Below, in pieces: positions 37,113-47,207 of a stretch of 64,000 bases of DNA. A model generated the notes under the pieces. It did not search any database. It worked only from the letters and a program-made list of their open reading frames with translations, and was not told the DNA's origin. The stretch covers positions 1 to 64,000 of the forward strand of contig NZ_PVTZ01000004.1 in assembly GCF_003003125.1 (NCBI RefSeq). The letters run 5' to 3'. Both the position numbers and the translations under genes were made by a program. Each line of letters begins with the position of its first letter. Position 1 is the stretch's first letter. Source of the stretch: Laceyella sediminis. Its GTDB lineage: Bacteria > Bacillota > Bacilli > Thermoactinomycetales > Thermoactinomycetaceae.

Positions 37113-37192
37113 GCATGAAGAAAGTTGCTTTATTTATTTAAAGAAGTACTGTTTATTGACTGCTCAGTCTAACAACGGTTGAGATAAAGAAA

Positions 37193-37222
37193 ACCTAGCA
37201 ACTCGATTTTTGCTAGGTTTTC
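37193..37222 (-). terminator. Terminator of the TetR gene
   Basis: ACCTAGCAA pairs with TTGCTAGGT, with AAAA/TTTTC flanks on both strands. Confidence 0.8.
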
Positions 37223-37242
37223 TTTGCACAGCTAAAATGCCG

Positions 37243-37854
37243 TTATTCAGCGGATGGCTTGCTGACAAACAACCAGTCGTGAATCTTGAGAACCTCGGTC
37301 ATATCAACCTGGGGTTTAAGCATGTAAAGGATTTCGTACCCCAACACGATTCCCATCAACAGGTTGGTGATGGTTTGGGTATCCATGTCAGAACAGATTT
37401 GCCCCAGCTCCTGGCCTCTTTCAACGATTATATGGAGGAATTCCGACCATTGGTTGAAGTTCAGTTCTAGCCATTCCCGAACCGTTTCGTCTTTGCGGGA
37501 ATATATGACCAACTGATAAAAGGTGGCCGTCCATGTCAATGGATCGTCACCAAGGCTGGCGTATATTTTGGCGGTCACTTTTTCCAAGATGGCCCGCACA
37601 TCACAATTGTCGAGGGACAATTCCTCTTTAATCTCAGCCGCCATATGCCCATACCCGCGGTCCAAACGGGTTCGCATCAATTCATACAACATTTCTTCCT
37701 TGCTTTTGAAATGTACATAGAAAGAACCTTTGGTTCTGCCGATATGTTTCATGATCTCATCAATGCTTAGCGCATCAAATCCTTTGTCGGCCATCAGCTG
37801 GAATGCGGTTTCAATGATTTTTCTTTTCGTTTCTTTCCCTGTGGAATATTTCAT
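37243..37854 (-). CDS. TetR family transcriptional regulator
   Basis: The 203-residue protein has the TetR helix-turn-helix at its N-terminus (KRKIIETAFQLMADKGFDAL, IDEIMKHIGRTKGSFYVHFK). A long helical ligand domain follows (DPLTWTATFYQLVIYSRKDE). ATG 37854 has GGAGG five bases upstream. A palindrome TATTCA-N7-TGAATA starts 15 bases past the start codon, so it probably represses itself. The neighbouring FMN reductase gene may be the target. Confidence 0.88.
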   Translation of the reverse strand: MKYSTGKETKRKIIETAFQLMADKGFDALSIDEIMKHIGRTKGSFYVHFKSKEEMLYELMRTRLDRGYGHMAAEIKEELSLDNCDVRAILEKVTAKIYASLGDDPLTWTATFYQLVIYSRKDETVREWLELNFNQWSEFLHIIVERGQELGQICSDMDTQTITNLLMGIVLGYEILYMLKPQVDMTEVLKIHDWLFVSKPSAE

Positions 37855-37869
37855 GCGAGCCTCCAATTG

Positions 37870-37888
37870 TATTCAAATTGAGTGAATA
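37870..37888 (-). promoter_or_regulatory. Candidate TetR operator
   Basis: TATTCA-AATTGAG-TGAATA lies directly upstream of the TetR start. Confidence 0.5.
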
Positions 37889-38124
37889 AATACTATTATA
37901 TATTGATTTTGATAAATAGGTATCCTGTAAAGAAAGCGTACCAAACACACAGTTTCATTTCAACCTTAAAGGGGTGTGGAACATCGAAATCGGATACAAA
38001 TAACGGGAGTCATAAGTGAAGCAATCAGATATGGGGTTTGATGCCACTGGCCAGTTCTGCTCCAACTTCATATATGATATACTAACCGGGAACATTCGTC
38101 GAATCTGAGAAAAGGGGGATTGTG

Positions 38125-38673
38125 ATGAAAATATCCGTTATTTTAGGCAGCTCCCGTGACAATGGGAATGCAGAGACGCTTGCGCGGCGGTTGTGCGATG
38201 GGCTTGATGTGGAATGGATCACCTTGCGAGACAAAGACATTCGCCCGATCCGTGACCAACGCCATACAGAACATGGATTTGAGCCGGTCGATGATGAATA
38301 TGAAGATGTGATCCGACAAGTCATGAACAGCGATATCCTCGTCTTTAGCACGCCGCTATACTGGTATGGCATGTCTGGCCACATGAAAAATTTTGTGGAT
38401 CGCTGGTCGCAAAGCCTACGCAATCCGGCATACGATTTTAAAGGCGCAATGAAGGACAAGCCCGCTTATGTGATTATCTCCGGCGGGGAGTCGGCCAAAA
38501 TCAAAGGGCTGCCCTTGGTTCAGCAATTCCAGTACATATTTGAATTTATGAATATGAAATTTGCCGGCTATGTCATCGGGCGGGGTACCAAGCCTGGTGA
38601 AGTGTTAAATGACAAAGTCGCTTTGCAAGAAGTAGACCATCTCAACCAAGCTCTCAAAAACATGAGCGTCTGA
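38125..38673 (+). CDS. NADPH-dependent FMN reductase / flavodoxin-fold protein
   Basis: The 182-residue flavodoxin-like protein has the FMN phosphate loop GSSRDNGNAETLARRL at the N-terminus. STPLYWYGMSGHMKNFVDRW is the typical FMN_red core, and VIISGGESAKIKG follows. ATG 38125 follows AAAGGGGG. It probably reduces quinones or other electron acceptors with NAD(P)H. A terminator follows. Confidence 0.87.
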   Translation: MKISVILGSSRDNGNAETLARRLCDGLDVEWITLRDKDIRPIRDQRHTEHGFEPVDDEYEDVIRQVMNSDILVFSTPLYWYGMSGHMKNFVDRWSQSLRNPAYDFKGAMKDKPAYVIISGGESAKIKGLPLVQQFQYIFEFMNMKFAGYVIGRGTKPGEVLNDKVALQEVDHLNQALKNMSV

Positions 38674-38690
38674 TAAAATTGCGCGGCATA

Positions 38691-38717
38691 AGCCCACCCA
38701 TTCTCCGGGTGGGCTTA
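38691..38717 (+). terminator. Terminator
   Basis: AAGCCCACCC pairs with GGGTGGGCTT just behind the FMN reductase gene. Confidence 0.75.
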
Positions 38718-38744
38718 TGTTGTGTGGTCAGCTTTTTCAGCTTT

Positions 38745-38855
38745 TTACGCTTTGATCACTCTCTGCCCCACTCCTGACGCTGTTGTTGTGTACATGTAAC
38801 CGCATTTTTCGCAATATCCTTCCAAGTCAGTCGTCAAATAAAGGCGTTCATGAGG
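38745..38855 (-). pseudogene. C-terminal scrap of a small zinc-ribbon-like gene
   Basis: On the minus strand an open frame without start reads HERLYLTTDLEGYCEKCGYM and ends ASGVGQRVIKA. The Cys-x2-Cys pair and the sensible composition look like a real protein end. It begins right behind the ABC exporter gene, as if its front had been replaced by the acquired segment. The family is unknown. Confidence 0.4.
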
Positions 38856-38897
38856 TTAATAAAGCGCAAAATCCCTTTTCTTAAGTGGTTTCCAACT

Positions 38898-40631
38898 CTA
38901 ATCAAACTGCTTGAAATACAGGTGTGTATACACTCCATCGCGTGCAAGTAACTCATCGTGCGTACCTTGTTCCACAATACCATCCTTTGTTAGTACAATA
39001 ATTCGTTGGGCATTGCGGATAGTGGAAAGGCGATGGGCAATAACGAGGGTCGTACGTCCTTTAGCTAACGATTCTAGTGATTTCTTGACGATGCTTTCAC
39101 TCTCGTTATCTAGCGCGCTCGTTGCCTCATCTAAAATAAGAACGGGTGGATTTTTTAAGAATACGCGAGCGATACTTAGTCGCTGCTTTTGACCACCAGA
39201 CAATTTGACACCTCTTTGTCCGATCTCGGAGTGGTAGCCGTTTGGCAAACTCATAATAAAATCATGGGCATTGGCGTGCTTGGCTGCCGTGATAATTTCT
39301 TCATCGCTCGCCGCTGGATTTCCGTAGCGGATATTTTCCATCACCGTTCCCGCAAAAAGGTAAACATCTTGCTGTACAATACCGATGTTATTTCTTAATG
39401 ACTGCAGATCGATATCGCGAACGTTGATCCCGTCTAGTAACACCTCCCCATCTGTCACATCATAAAAGCGAGGGATGAGCGAGCATAATGTTGTTTTTCC
39501 CGCACCAGACGGACCAACTAACGCAACGTACTCTCCCGGTTGTATACGAAGCGACAGGTTTACTAAGACATTGTCCAAATGGTCTTCGTAACGGAAGGAA
39601 ACTTGCTTGAACTCAATCTCGCCATGTACCTCTGGCAAGGTTATGGCATCCGGTTTGTTTTCGATTGCTGGCTTCAGATTCATGATTTCCATAAAGCGCT
39701 GGAAGCCAGTGATTCCTTCTTGAAACTGCGTGCTCATATGAGTCAGTCGTTGAATTGGTTCAATCATAAAGTTGATATACAGTAAGAAAGTAATCAAATC
39801 AGCTAACTCTAAAGTGTTATTCACAATGCTAGCACTACCTAAGATAATCACCGTGATCGTAATCAGTTGGATAAACGCTTCAACACCATTGAAAAAATAC
39901 GCTTCCGCCTTGTACGTTTTCTTTCGGCTATTGAGAAAACGATTGTTTTCTCGGTTAAACTTCTCAATCTCTACGTGCTCGTTGGCAAACGATTTTACCA
40001 CGCGGATTCCTGATAGACTATCCTCTACCTGTGCGTTTACGTCCCCGATTCGCTCTTTGTTTCTTCTTAATGCCTTGTTCAACTTCTTATTAAAATATAA
40101 TGTAAAGGCACCTAAGAATGGTAAAAAACAGAACACAGCGATTGTTAAGGGGGCGTTAATAAAGAACAGAATGACAAATGCTCCAATAAAACGGGCGAGA
40201 TATTTGACGTAGTCTTCTGGACTGTGATGGTAGAGCTCGGAAAGCAGTAGCAGGTCGTTCGTTATTCGAGACATGAGCTGACCTGTCTTTTCCTTATCGT
40301 AAAAGCTTAAGGAAAGCTTCTGCATATACGCGAACAACTCGCTACGCATATCCCTTTCCATACGAGCACCGACCTCATGACCTTTGTAGTCTACAAAGTA
40401 GTTCCCAATATTCTGGATCACGACTAAAACAAGCATCAGCCCACCAATCCAGTACACTTCACCTAGCGCAGTGGATAAGTCTCCTTCCAGAACATCTTTC
40501 GTAATATACCGAACGAGTAATGGAAACACCAAAGTCACAGCAGATACGATAAAGGCGCAGGCCAATACCGACAGAAACAACGTTAAATACGGTTTGTAAT
40601 ATGAGAAAAATTTTTTTACTGGAAAACGCAT
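38898..40631 (-). CDS. ABC exporter half-transporter (permease fused to ATPase)
   Basis: The 577-residue protein has six membrane helices in residues 1-310 and an ATPase domain from about 340. The ATPase domain has Walker A GPSGAGKTT, a Q-loop (GIVQQDVYLF), signature LSGGQKQRLS, Walker B LILDEATSALD and H-loop IAHRLST. It resembles BmrA/YknU-type multidrug or lipid exporters and should work as a dimer. The start codon follows AAAGGGGTAAATC. That Shine-Dalgarno sequence can be masked by pairing with an upstream segment that can also pair within a 20-codon leader ORF, so drug-induced translational control is likely. The gene lies beside a Tn3 remnant and looks acquired. Confidence 0.93.
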   Translation of the reverse strand: MRFPVKKFFSYYKPYLTLFLSVLACAFIVSAVTLVFPLLVRYITKDVLEGDLSTALGEVYWIGGLMLVLVVIQNIGNYFVDYKGHEVGARMERDMRSELFAYMQKLSLSFYDKEKTGQLMSRITNDLLLLSELYHHSPEDYVKYLARFIGAFVILFFINAPLTIAVFCFLPFLGAFTLYFNKKLNKALRRNKERIGDVNAQVEDSLSGIRVVKSFANEHVEIEKFNRENNRFLNSRKKTYKAEAYFFNGVEAFIQLITITVIILGSASIVNNTLELADLITFLLYINFMIEPIQRLTHMSTQFQEGITGFQRFMEIMNLKPAIENKPDAITLPEVHGEIEFKQVSFRYEDHLDNVLVNLSLRIQPGEYVALVGPSGAGKTTLCSLIPRFYDVTDGEVLLDGINVRDIDLQSLRNNIGIVQQDVYLFAGTVMENIRYGNPAASDEEIITAAKHANAHDFIMSLPNGYHSEIGQRGVKLSGGQKQRLSIARVFLKNPPVLILDEATSALDNESESIVKKSLESLAKGRTTLVIAHRLSTIRNAQRIIVLTKDGIVEQGTHDELLARDGVYTHLYFKQFD

Positions 40632-40635
40632 GATT

Positions 40636-40718
40636 TACCCCTTTTTTTGTGTTATTTAAATAAACACATATAAGGGGTACACCATTTACAAATAAGAAGA
40701 TGTTCCACCCTTATATGT
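40636..40718 (-). promoter_or_regulatory. Leader-peptide attenuator with two competing helices
   Basis: On the minus strand, segment 2 (ACATATAAGGG, 40718-40708, codons 11-14 of the leader) pairs perfectly over 11 bp with segment 3 (CCCTTATATGT, 40676-40666). Segment 3 with its flank (TACCCCTT, 40679-40672) also pairs over 8 bp with segment 4 (AAGGGGTA, 40643-40636), the exporter's Shine-Dalgarno site. The two helices exclude each other. The 2:3 hairpin is followed by a T-rich stretch, so it might also act as a weak terminator. Confidence 0.7.
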
Positions 40719-40748
40719 TTGTACGGTTTGATTTGTCATGGTTTTCAT
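40686..40748 (-). CDS. 20-codon leader peptide of the ABC exporter
   Basis: AAGGAGG stands eight bases before the ATG. The frame reads MKTMTNQTVQTYKGGTSSYL and stops with TAA 55 bases ahead of the exporter's ATG. Codons 11-14 form one arm of the regulatory helix. Its size, ideal ribosome site and position are those of leader peptides in erm-, cat- and bmrB-type attenuation. A role as an exported peptide cannot be excluded. Confidence 0.65.
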   Translation of the reverse strand: MKTMTNQTVQTYKGGTSSYL

Positions 40749-40779
40749 GTGAATTGCCTCCTTGTTCGTTAATACTTTC

Positions 40780-40808
40780 ATTTTAAATTGAGTTTATGCA
40801 GGAGTAAA
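40780..40808 (-). promoter_or_regulatory. Promoter of the leader-exporter transcript
   Basis: On the minus strand TTTACT (40808-40803), 17 bases, and TAAAAT (40785-40780), about 30 bases ahead of the leader ATG. Confidence 0.5.
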
Positions 40809-40862
40809 CATCATTATTTGGTCAATTTACACTATAAATAATAATAAGAAATATCCATCTTA

Positions 40863-41153
40863 TTCTAACTTCACATCTAAAGGTTGGGGTGGTTCCTTTA
40901 AATCAATGATGTAATCGCCAAATCGCTTAATATTTTTTGTAAGAACCTTCTCGTCTTAACTGCCGACAGCGGTCAAATCTACGACGTTTTGGAAAATAAC
41001 CGCGTTTGCAACCAAAGCATTATACTTGTAGCATTCAGAAATGAGAAGATCGCAGTTTTCCCAAGGAAGCAATTGTTCCCGATAATGTCGACGAAGCGGC
41101 CGGTTATTGGATGAAATCGCCAGCTTCACGTCTTCTTTTTCCGGAAGGTTCAT
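40863..41153 (-). mobile_element. Degenerate remnant of a Tn3-family transposase gene
   Basis: Pieces match the complete transposase at 55410-58382. HYREQLLPWENC matches DYREQLLSWEEC; YNALVANAVIFQNVVDLTAV matches its near C-terminus. After a stop, in another frame, IKRFGDYIIDLKEPPQPLDV matches the last residues. Most of the gene is deleted and the frame is broken. It borders the ABC exporter segment. Confidence 0.8.
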
Positions 41154-41197
41154 AATACATATAAAGTATTCATCTTCAATGCCGAGGGGGGACTGCC

Positions 41198-42013
41198 ATG
41201 TTAAAACGGCGTCGGTTGGTCTATAAACGACCCTGGACGTTGTCTTTGGCCCAATGGATCAAGCGTTTCACACCACCGATCCGCTTGCGCCGGGCATCGG
41301 GGTTCGCCCCTCGCCGGGCTCCTTCCCCAACGCCGAATGCGGGCCTTCCCTACCGCATGATTCAGCGTGGTCCGAAGATGAAGCTGATTTTCCTTCTTCT
41401 GATTTGTGCGTCCATCATCATCTTTCCTTTATGGTTCATTGAAGTTCAATATGATACGACGTTATCGACGATTGCCAAGACGGAAGCGAAGAAGATAGTT
41501 GAGGAAGCATTCTTAAAAGGCGTCGCAGATGTTCAGGATGCACTGAGCAAAGAAAAAAAACAAGTCGCTTTCATGCATAAAGACCAACAAGGTCGGATTG
41601 CCGGCATCAGTTTTGACAGCCACACAGAAGGCAAGATATACCACATTCTGACCGGCCGCATCTTGCATGAATTGAAAGAATCCCAAGACCGCGAGCTTCA
41701 CATCTCGTTGGGGAAAATCGCCGAAAGTAGCATTTTATCCGATTTCGGGCCGAATATCCCTTTGGATATCTGGATTGAAGGATCACCCCATGTCACGCTG
41801 ACGACCAAAGTGGAGCAATCGGGGATTAACACGACATTGGTAAATATCTTGATTCATGCAGAAATCGAAATCTCCACCCTATTGCCATTTGCCAAAGAAC
41901 ACTTCACTGTCAAGTTCGATTATCCCATTATTCGGGAGTTGGTGGTGGGCGAAGTGCCAAGCATCATGCCGGACGGAACCAAGACCAAACCAATCCCGCT
42001 CGTCCCGAATTAA
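41198..42013 (+). CDS. yunB: Sporulation protein YunB
   Basis: The 271-residue protein has a basic N-terminus, one membrane helix (about residues 62-82, KLIFLLLICASIIIFPLWFI) and an extracytoplasmic domain: AKTEAKKIVEEAFLKGVADV, the RIAGISFDSH segment, then the C-terminal NTTLVNILIHAEIEISTLLP and DYPIIRELVVGEVPSIMP. This is the YunB pattern; in B. subtilis it is a mother-cell sporulation gene. GAGGGGGG precedes the ATG. The first 55 residues are unusually Arg/Pro-rich. Confidence 0.88.
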   Translation: MLKRRRLVYKRPWTLSLAQWIKRFTPPIRLRRASGFAPRRAPSPTPNAGLPYRMIQRGPKMKLIFLLLICASIIIFPLWFIEVQYDTTLSTIAKTEAKKIVEEAFLKGVADVQDALSKEKKQVAFMHKDQQGRIAGISFDSHTEGKIYHILTGRILHELKESQDRELHISLGKIAESSILSDFGPNIPLDIWIEGSPHVTLTTKVEQSGINTTLVNILIHAEIEISTLLPFAKEHFTVKFDYPIIRELVVGEVPSIMPDGTKTKPIPLVPN

Positions 42014-42015
42014 AA

Positions 42016-42046
42016 AAGCAGATGGGCATAACCCATCTGCTTGTTT
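42016..42046. terminator. Bidirectional terminator
   Basis: AAGCAGATGGG pairs with CCCATCTGCTT between convergent yunB and the M42 gene. Confidence 0.8.
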
Positions 42047-42052
42047 TGTTTG

Positions 42053-43818
<1,766 letters not shown>

Positions 43819-43887
43819 CTACCATCCTCTCACAATCTTGCAAATCCACATCGATTTAGGTAAAGTGGGTTAGAAGGAGTGATATGA

Positions 43888-44067
43888 ATGATCGATCAAC
43901 AATTAATTAATAGAATCAATGAATTGGCTCGTAAAAAGAAAACGGTTGGGCTTACGGAATTAGAGCGAAAAGAACAACAGAAGTTATATAAAGTCTACTT
44001 GGGAGCCATCCGCGGACAAGTAAAACAACAATTATCCAACATTCGTTTTGTCGAAGATCAACAATAA
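43888..44067 (+). CDS. ynzC: DUF896 family small protein (YnzC-like)
   Basis: A 59-residue protein begins MIDQQLINRINELARKKKTV and ends in QVKQQLSNIRFVEDQQ. It has the DUF896 helical hairpin with LTELERKEQQKLYKVYLG. AAGGAG is eight bases before the ATG at 43888; an ATG at 43884 is out of frame. B. subtilis YnzC is longer at the C-terminus. Its position next to the YneB-like resolvase supports the assignment. Confidence 0.88.
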   Translation: MIDQQLINRINELARKKKTVGLTELERKEQQKLYKVYLGAIRGQVKQQLSNIRFVEDQQ

Positions 44068-44137
44068 TTTGGTAAACGATTCAATTATATCGCATGTCAC
44101 GTTGACGAACAAATGGTTAAGTCAGCGCGTCAGAGGA

Positions 44138-44167
44138 AAGCAGAGTGACCATACTCTGCTTTTTTTG
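44138..44167 (+). terminator. Terminator of the DUF896 gene
   Basis: AAGCAGAGT pairs with ACTCTGCTT, followed by six or more Ts. Confidence 0.85.
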
Positions 44168-44201
44168 CCTTCAACGCAAAAAGAGCCTGGGTTTCCAGAC
44201 T

Positions 44202-45107
44202 CTATGCATCCGTGTCATACCAGGGATTTAGGTGAATGAGAACTTCTTGTATTTCCCCATCATGCGCCATCAACGCCTGTTTGATTTTCCGTGCGGTATC
44301 ATGCCCTTCCTGAATCGACAACTCACCAGGTAGGCCCACCCGCACATCGACAATCGTATAGTGCCCGTGTTCTCTAGCCCGGATGCGGTCAATCCGTTTG
44401 ACATGGGGGACGTTTAAAATAATCTGAGAGTATTCTTTGATCTTTTCTTCCGGAAGATTTCTCTCCATCAAAATACCCATGGATTCCCGCCCCATATCAA
44501 TTGCGATCTTGATGATCAATAAAGAGACAACAATGCTGGCCAGCGGATCCCCGTATTGCGCAAAAGGGAGGCCATATTGTTGACCAGCGATGGCCGCGCC
44601 AATCCCAATCACCGCGGCGAGGGAAGCGTACACATCGGACAAATGGTCATAGGCCGTGGCGATCAAAGCTTTGCTGTTCTCCCTGCGTCCGATGCGAATA
44701 GTGTAAATGTAAAGTACCTGTTTCCAAACCAATGACAGCACCGCAGCCGCAAAGGATAACCAATGCGCTTCCACAGCGGGCTCAAACAACGATACGATGG
44801 AGTGATAAATCATATAAAGCCCGATAATAAACAAAATAACCGCTACAACACCAGATGCAATAACCTCCGCTTTCCCATGCCCATAGGGGTGTTCTTCATC
44901 TGCCGGTTGCTTGGACACCCGCATCGAACCTAATGTCGCTGCCGACGCAATCACATCGGCCGCATTATGAGCACCGTCGGCGATCAACGATGGACTTCGA
45001 AACACAAATCCGACCCCAAACTTCAAAACCGTCAGCACAACATTGCTTACCAAACCGATCGCGGCCGCTACCATTGGCGAGTTTAGCCATGTTTTCACTT
45101 TCTTCAC
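44202..45107 (-). CDS. Cation diffusion facilitator (CDF) metal exporter
   Basis: The 301-residue transporter has six membrane helices and a C-terminal cytoplasmic domain. The metal sites are visible as ADGAHNAADV (helix 2) and YDHLSDVYAS (helix 5), with HPYGHGKAE in the loop. Bacillus MneP/MneS manganese exporters and zinc exporters share this pattern. The DxxxD-type residues here (AHNAAD, DHLSD) do not settle the metal. No manganese riboswitch was seen upstream. Confidence 0.9.
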   Translation of the reverse strand: MKKVKTWLNSPMVAAAIGLVSNVVLTVLKFGVGFVFRSPSLIADGAHNAADVIASAATLGSMRVSKQPADEEHPYGHGKAEVIASGVVAVILFIIGLYMIYHSIVSLFEPAVEAHWLSFAAAVLSLVWKQVLYIYTIRIGRRENSKALIATAYDHLSDVYASLAAVIGIGAAIAGQQYGLPFAQYGDPLASIVVSLLIIKIAIDMGRESMGILMERNLPEEKIKEYSQIILNVPHVKRIDRIRAREHGHYTIVDVRVGLPGELSIQEGHDTARKIKQALMAHDGEIQEVLIHLNPWYDTDA

Positions 45108-45205
45108 CCATCTTTTACTGTTCGCTTTTGGGTCGAATTTTAAACGGACAGATCATGTTTTGGCGGTTGTTTGTACCTCATGCGTTGGCTCCCCATGGTA
45201 AAATA

Positions 45206-45245
45206 AAAAAGGACTCAATGGCCACATAGACAGCGAGTCCTTTTT
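45206..45245. terminator. Hairpin in the 45108-45442 intergenic region
   Basis: AAAAAGGACTC pairs with GAGTCCTTTTT. No gene is visible in this 335-base stretch, so the hairpin may end an unseen short transcript. Confidence 0.6.
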
Positions 45246-45442
45246 GTGTTTCCGTTGTTCAAAAGGAAATGAATCCACACTCTTGCCAAGCAGATAGAGT
45301 ACATAAAAAAAGCAAGGGGATTTTCCAAAAAAATGTGTTCTGCCGTACTTTTGCGGGCGGGGCTTTGCATTGGACGCATTTGTGTTTATAATACAAACTA
45401 GTTACATATATAAATCAATTTGTGAAATTGGAGTTGGTTCCG

Positions 45443-45769
45443 ATGATGCCGTTTAAAGAAATGACCCGATTGGATAAATTGATTCACGAACCCGCCCGGT
45501 TGGCGATCATGAGTGCGCTGGAGGCTTGCACCATGGCGGAATTTCTGTTTTTGCAAGAGCTGACCGGACTGACCAAAGGCAATCTTTCATCCCATTTGTC
45601 CAAATTGGAACGGGCCGGTTACGTGGATATCAGCAAACAATTCGTCCGAAAAAAGATCCCCCACACGACCATCCGTATCACCCATGATGGCAAAACGGCT
45701 ATCGCTAGATATTGGGAGCAATTAGACCGCATTCGCGAAACGGTGCGCGAATGGCATCAGAAAGAATAA
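45443..45769 (+). CDS. Winged-helix transcriptional regulator
   Basis: The protein is about 108 residues from ATG 45443 (GGAG nine bases upstream; a GTG at 45422 is in frame). The winged helix spans LDKLIHEPARLAIMSALEAC, LTGLTKGNLSSHLSKLERAG and YVDISKQFVRKKIPHTTIRI. It matches the single-domain 'transcriptional regulator' group related to MarR/ArsR (HTH_34 type). There are no metal ligands. The target is unknown. It is convergent with, and overlaps by 13 bases, the next gene. Confidence 0.83.
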   Translation: MMPFKEMTRLDKLIHEPARLAIMSALEACTMAEFLFLQELTGLTKGNLSSHLSKLERAGYVDISKQFVRKKIPHTTIRITHDGKTAIARYWEQLDRIRETVREWHQKE

Positions 45770-46122
45770 GGAAATTCATCCGCTAGATAATAGCGTTTGA
45801 GACGGGGCAATGACTGATTGTTAATAGATAAATCCTGCCCGATCGGCATATCTTGCCAAGCGATTCCCAACTCGCGACGAAATTTCTCTTTAATTTCCGG
45901 ACGATGCCCTTCATTCATAATCAATCTACGTGCATCCGCAGTAAGAATGCAATTGACGATCCAGTTGAACAAGAAGTCCACTTCCCGCTGGCTCAATCCC
46001 TCCGCCATGATGGCCGCATGGGCTCGGCGCAAGCCATCTTTGGGCGTCATCCCTTGCCTGAGTGCCGCCAGGGCGTTTTCTTCGACCCGCTTAAACGTTT
46101 GGAGACTAATATCTATACTCAT
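45757..46122 (-). CDS. Unknown 121-residue protein
   Basis: The ATG is preceded by AAGGGAAGGGTT. The protein is mostly helical (LQTFKRVEENALAALRQGMT, GLSQREVDFLFNWIVNCILT) with a polar C-terminus. No signal peptide or membrane segment is visible, and no family was recognised. Confidence 0.65.
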   Translation of the reverse strand: MSIDISLQTFKRVEENALAALRQGMTPKDGLRRAHAAIMAEGLSQREVDFLFNWIVNCILTADARRLIMNEGHRPEIKEKFRRELGIAWQDMPIGQDLSINNQSLPRLKRYYLADEFPYSF

Positions 46123-46310
46123 AACCCTTCCCTTTCTACTCGCCTGTTTTTGTTATTTTTTAACATTTACGTGACAGAATCCTGCCGGCAAAATCTGACA
46201 AAAAGATGTCAAAACAAAGTTTTTCGTGGCGGGTGGCTCGATCGCCTGTGCTGATCTCCGATGTTAGACCAGCATCCGCCATTAGGTTTAGAAAGGAAGT
46301 TGAAACAAAG

Positions 46311-47116
46311 ATGACTGCTCAAAAAATCATTGATAATGTGACGAGAAAATTAGAAGGGGTTCCTGGGATCGTCGGAGTGGTGTTGGGAGGATCAAGAGCG
46401 CGCGGCACTCATCGGCCGGATTCTGATATAGACATCGGCATTTATTATGATGAATCAGCAGGATTTGACGTGGCTCGGTTGAACGAAATTGCGTTACGCC
46501 TTTAGGAGGCTGGGGGCCATGGGTCAATGCAGGAGGGTGGCTCATCATCCAAGGGTATCATGTTGACTTTATTTTGCGTGATACAAACAGAGTCTCTCAA
46601 GTCATTGATGATTGTCTGAAGGGTTCCGTTACAGCTCATTATCAAACAGGCCATCCTCACGCGTATCTTAATGTCATGTATATGGGGGAAGTGTCCATTT
46701 GTAAAATTCTTGCCGACCCGACAAATCAACTTGCTGCATTAAAGGCGAAAACCCAGCCTTACCCAGAAACTCTGCAAGAAGCCATCATGAAATGGTTTCT
46801 TTTTGAAGCATCTTTTTCCCTGATGTTTGTGGATAAAGCTGTACATCAGGATAACCTTTCTTATGTTGCCGGACATTTCTTTCGCGCGATTTCTAGTTTG
46901 AATCAAGTTTTATTTGCCAAGAACAAACAATATTGCATCAATGAGAAGAAAGCGGTCATGATGGTTGATCAGTTTGCAATCAAGCCTGTTGACTATAAAA
47001 AAAGAGTGGATCAGATTTTTACACTGCTCTCCAAAGATGAAAATCAGACGAGACAAACTGCCGACATGCTCCGGGATCTAGTCGCCGAAACAGAAAAGAT
47101 TCTTCAAAGTAAATAA
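46311..47116 (+). pseudogene. Nucleotidyltransferase-domain protein, broken by a small deletion
   Basis: The N-terminal part (46311-46505) has the polymerase-beta-type site GGSRARGTHRPDSDIDIGIY and stops after LNEIALRL. The remainder continues in another frame: GGWGPWVNAGGWLIIQGYHV, then an intact C-terminal domain to 47116 (DFILRDTNRVSQVIDDCLKG). By family comparison about 15 residues around the join are missing, so a small deletion caused the frameshift. Intact relatives resemble aminoglycoside or lincosamide nucleotidyltransferases, but the native substrate is unknown. Confidence 0.82.
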
Positions 47117-47127
47117 AGACAATATGA

Positions 47128-47169
47128 AATGACTTGAGTCACCCAAAAAGGTTTCTCAAGTCATTTTTC
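47128..47169 (+). repeat. Hairpin with the same arms as the repeats at both window ends
   Basis: AAATGACTTGAG pairs with CTCAAGTCATTT and runs into Ts. It shares its arms with 6-44 and 61534-61570, but not its loop or flanks. It probably terminates the nucleotidyltransferase transcript. Confidence 0.75.
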
Positions 47170-47207
47170 AAAGAAATGGGCGGGTGGTGCCAACATTGCC
47201 AGTGCTC

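Noticed and set aside
40686-40748. 20-codon leader as a RiPP precursor peptide
   Set aside because: No modification enzyme or protease gene is nearby, and the RNA helices explain its position better. It is not excluded.
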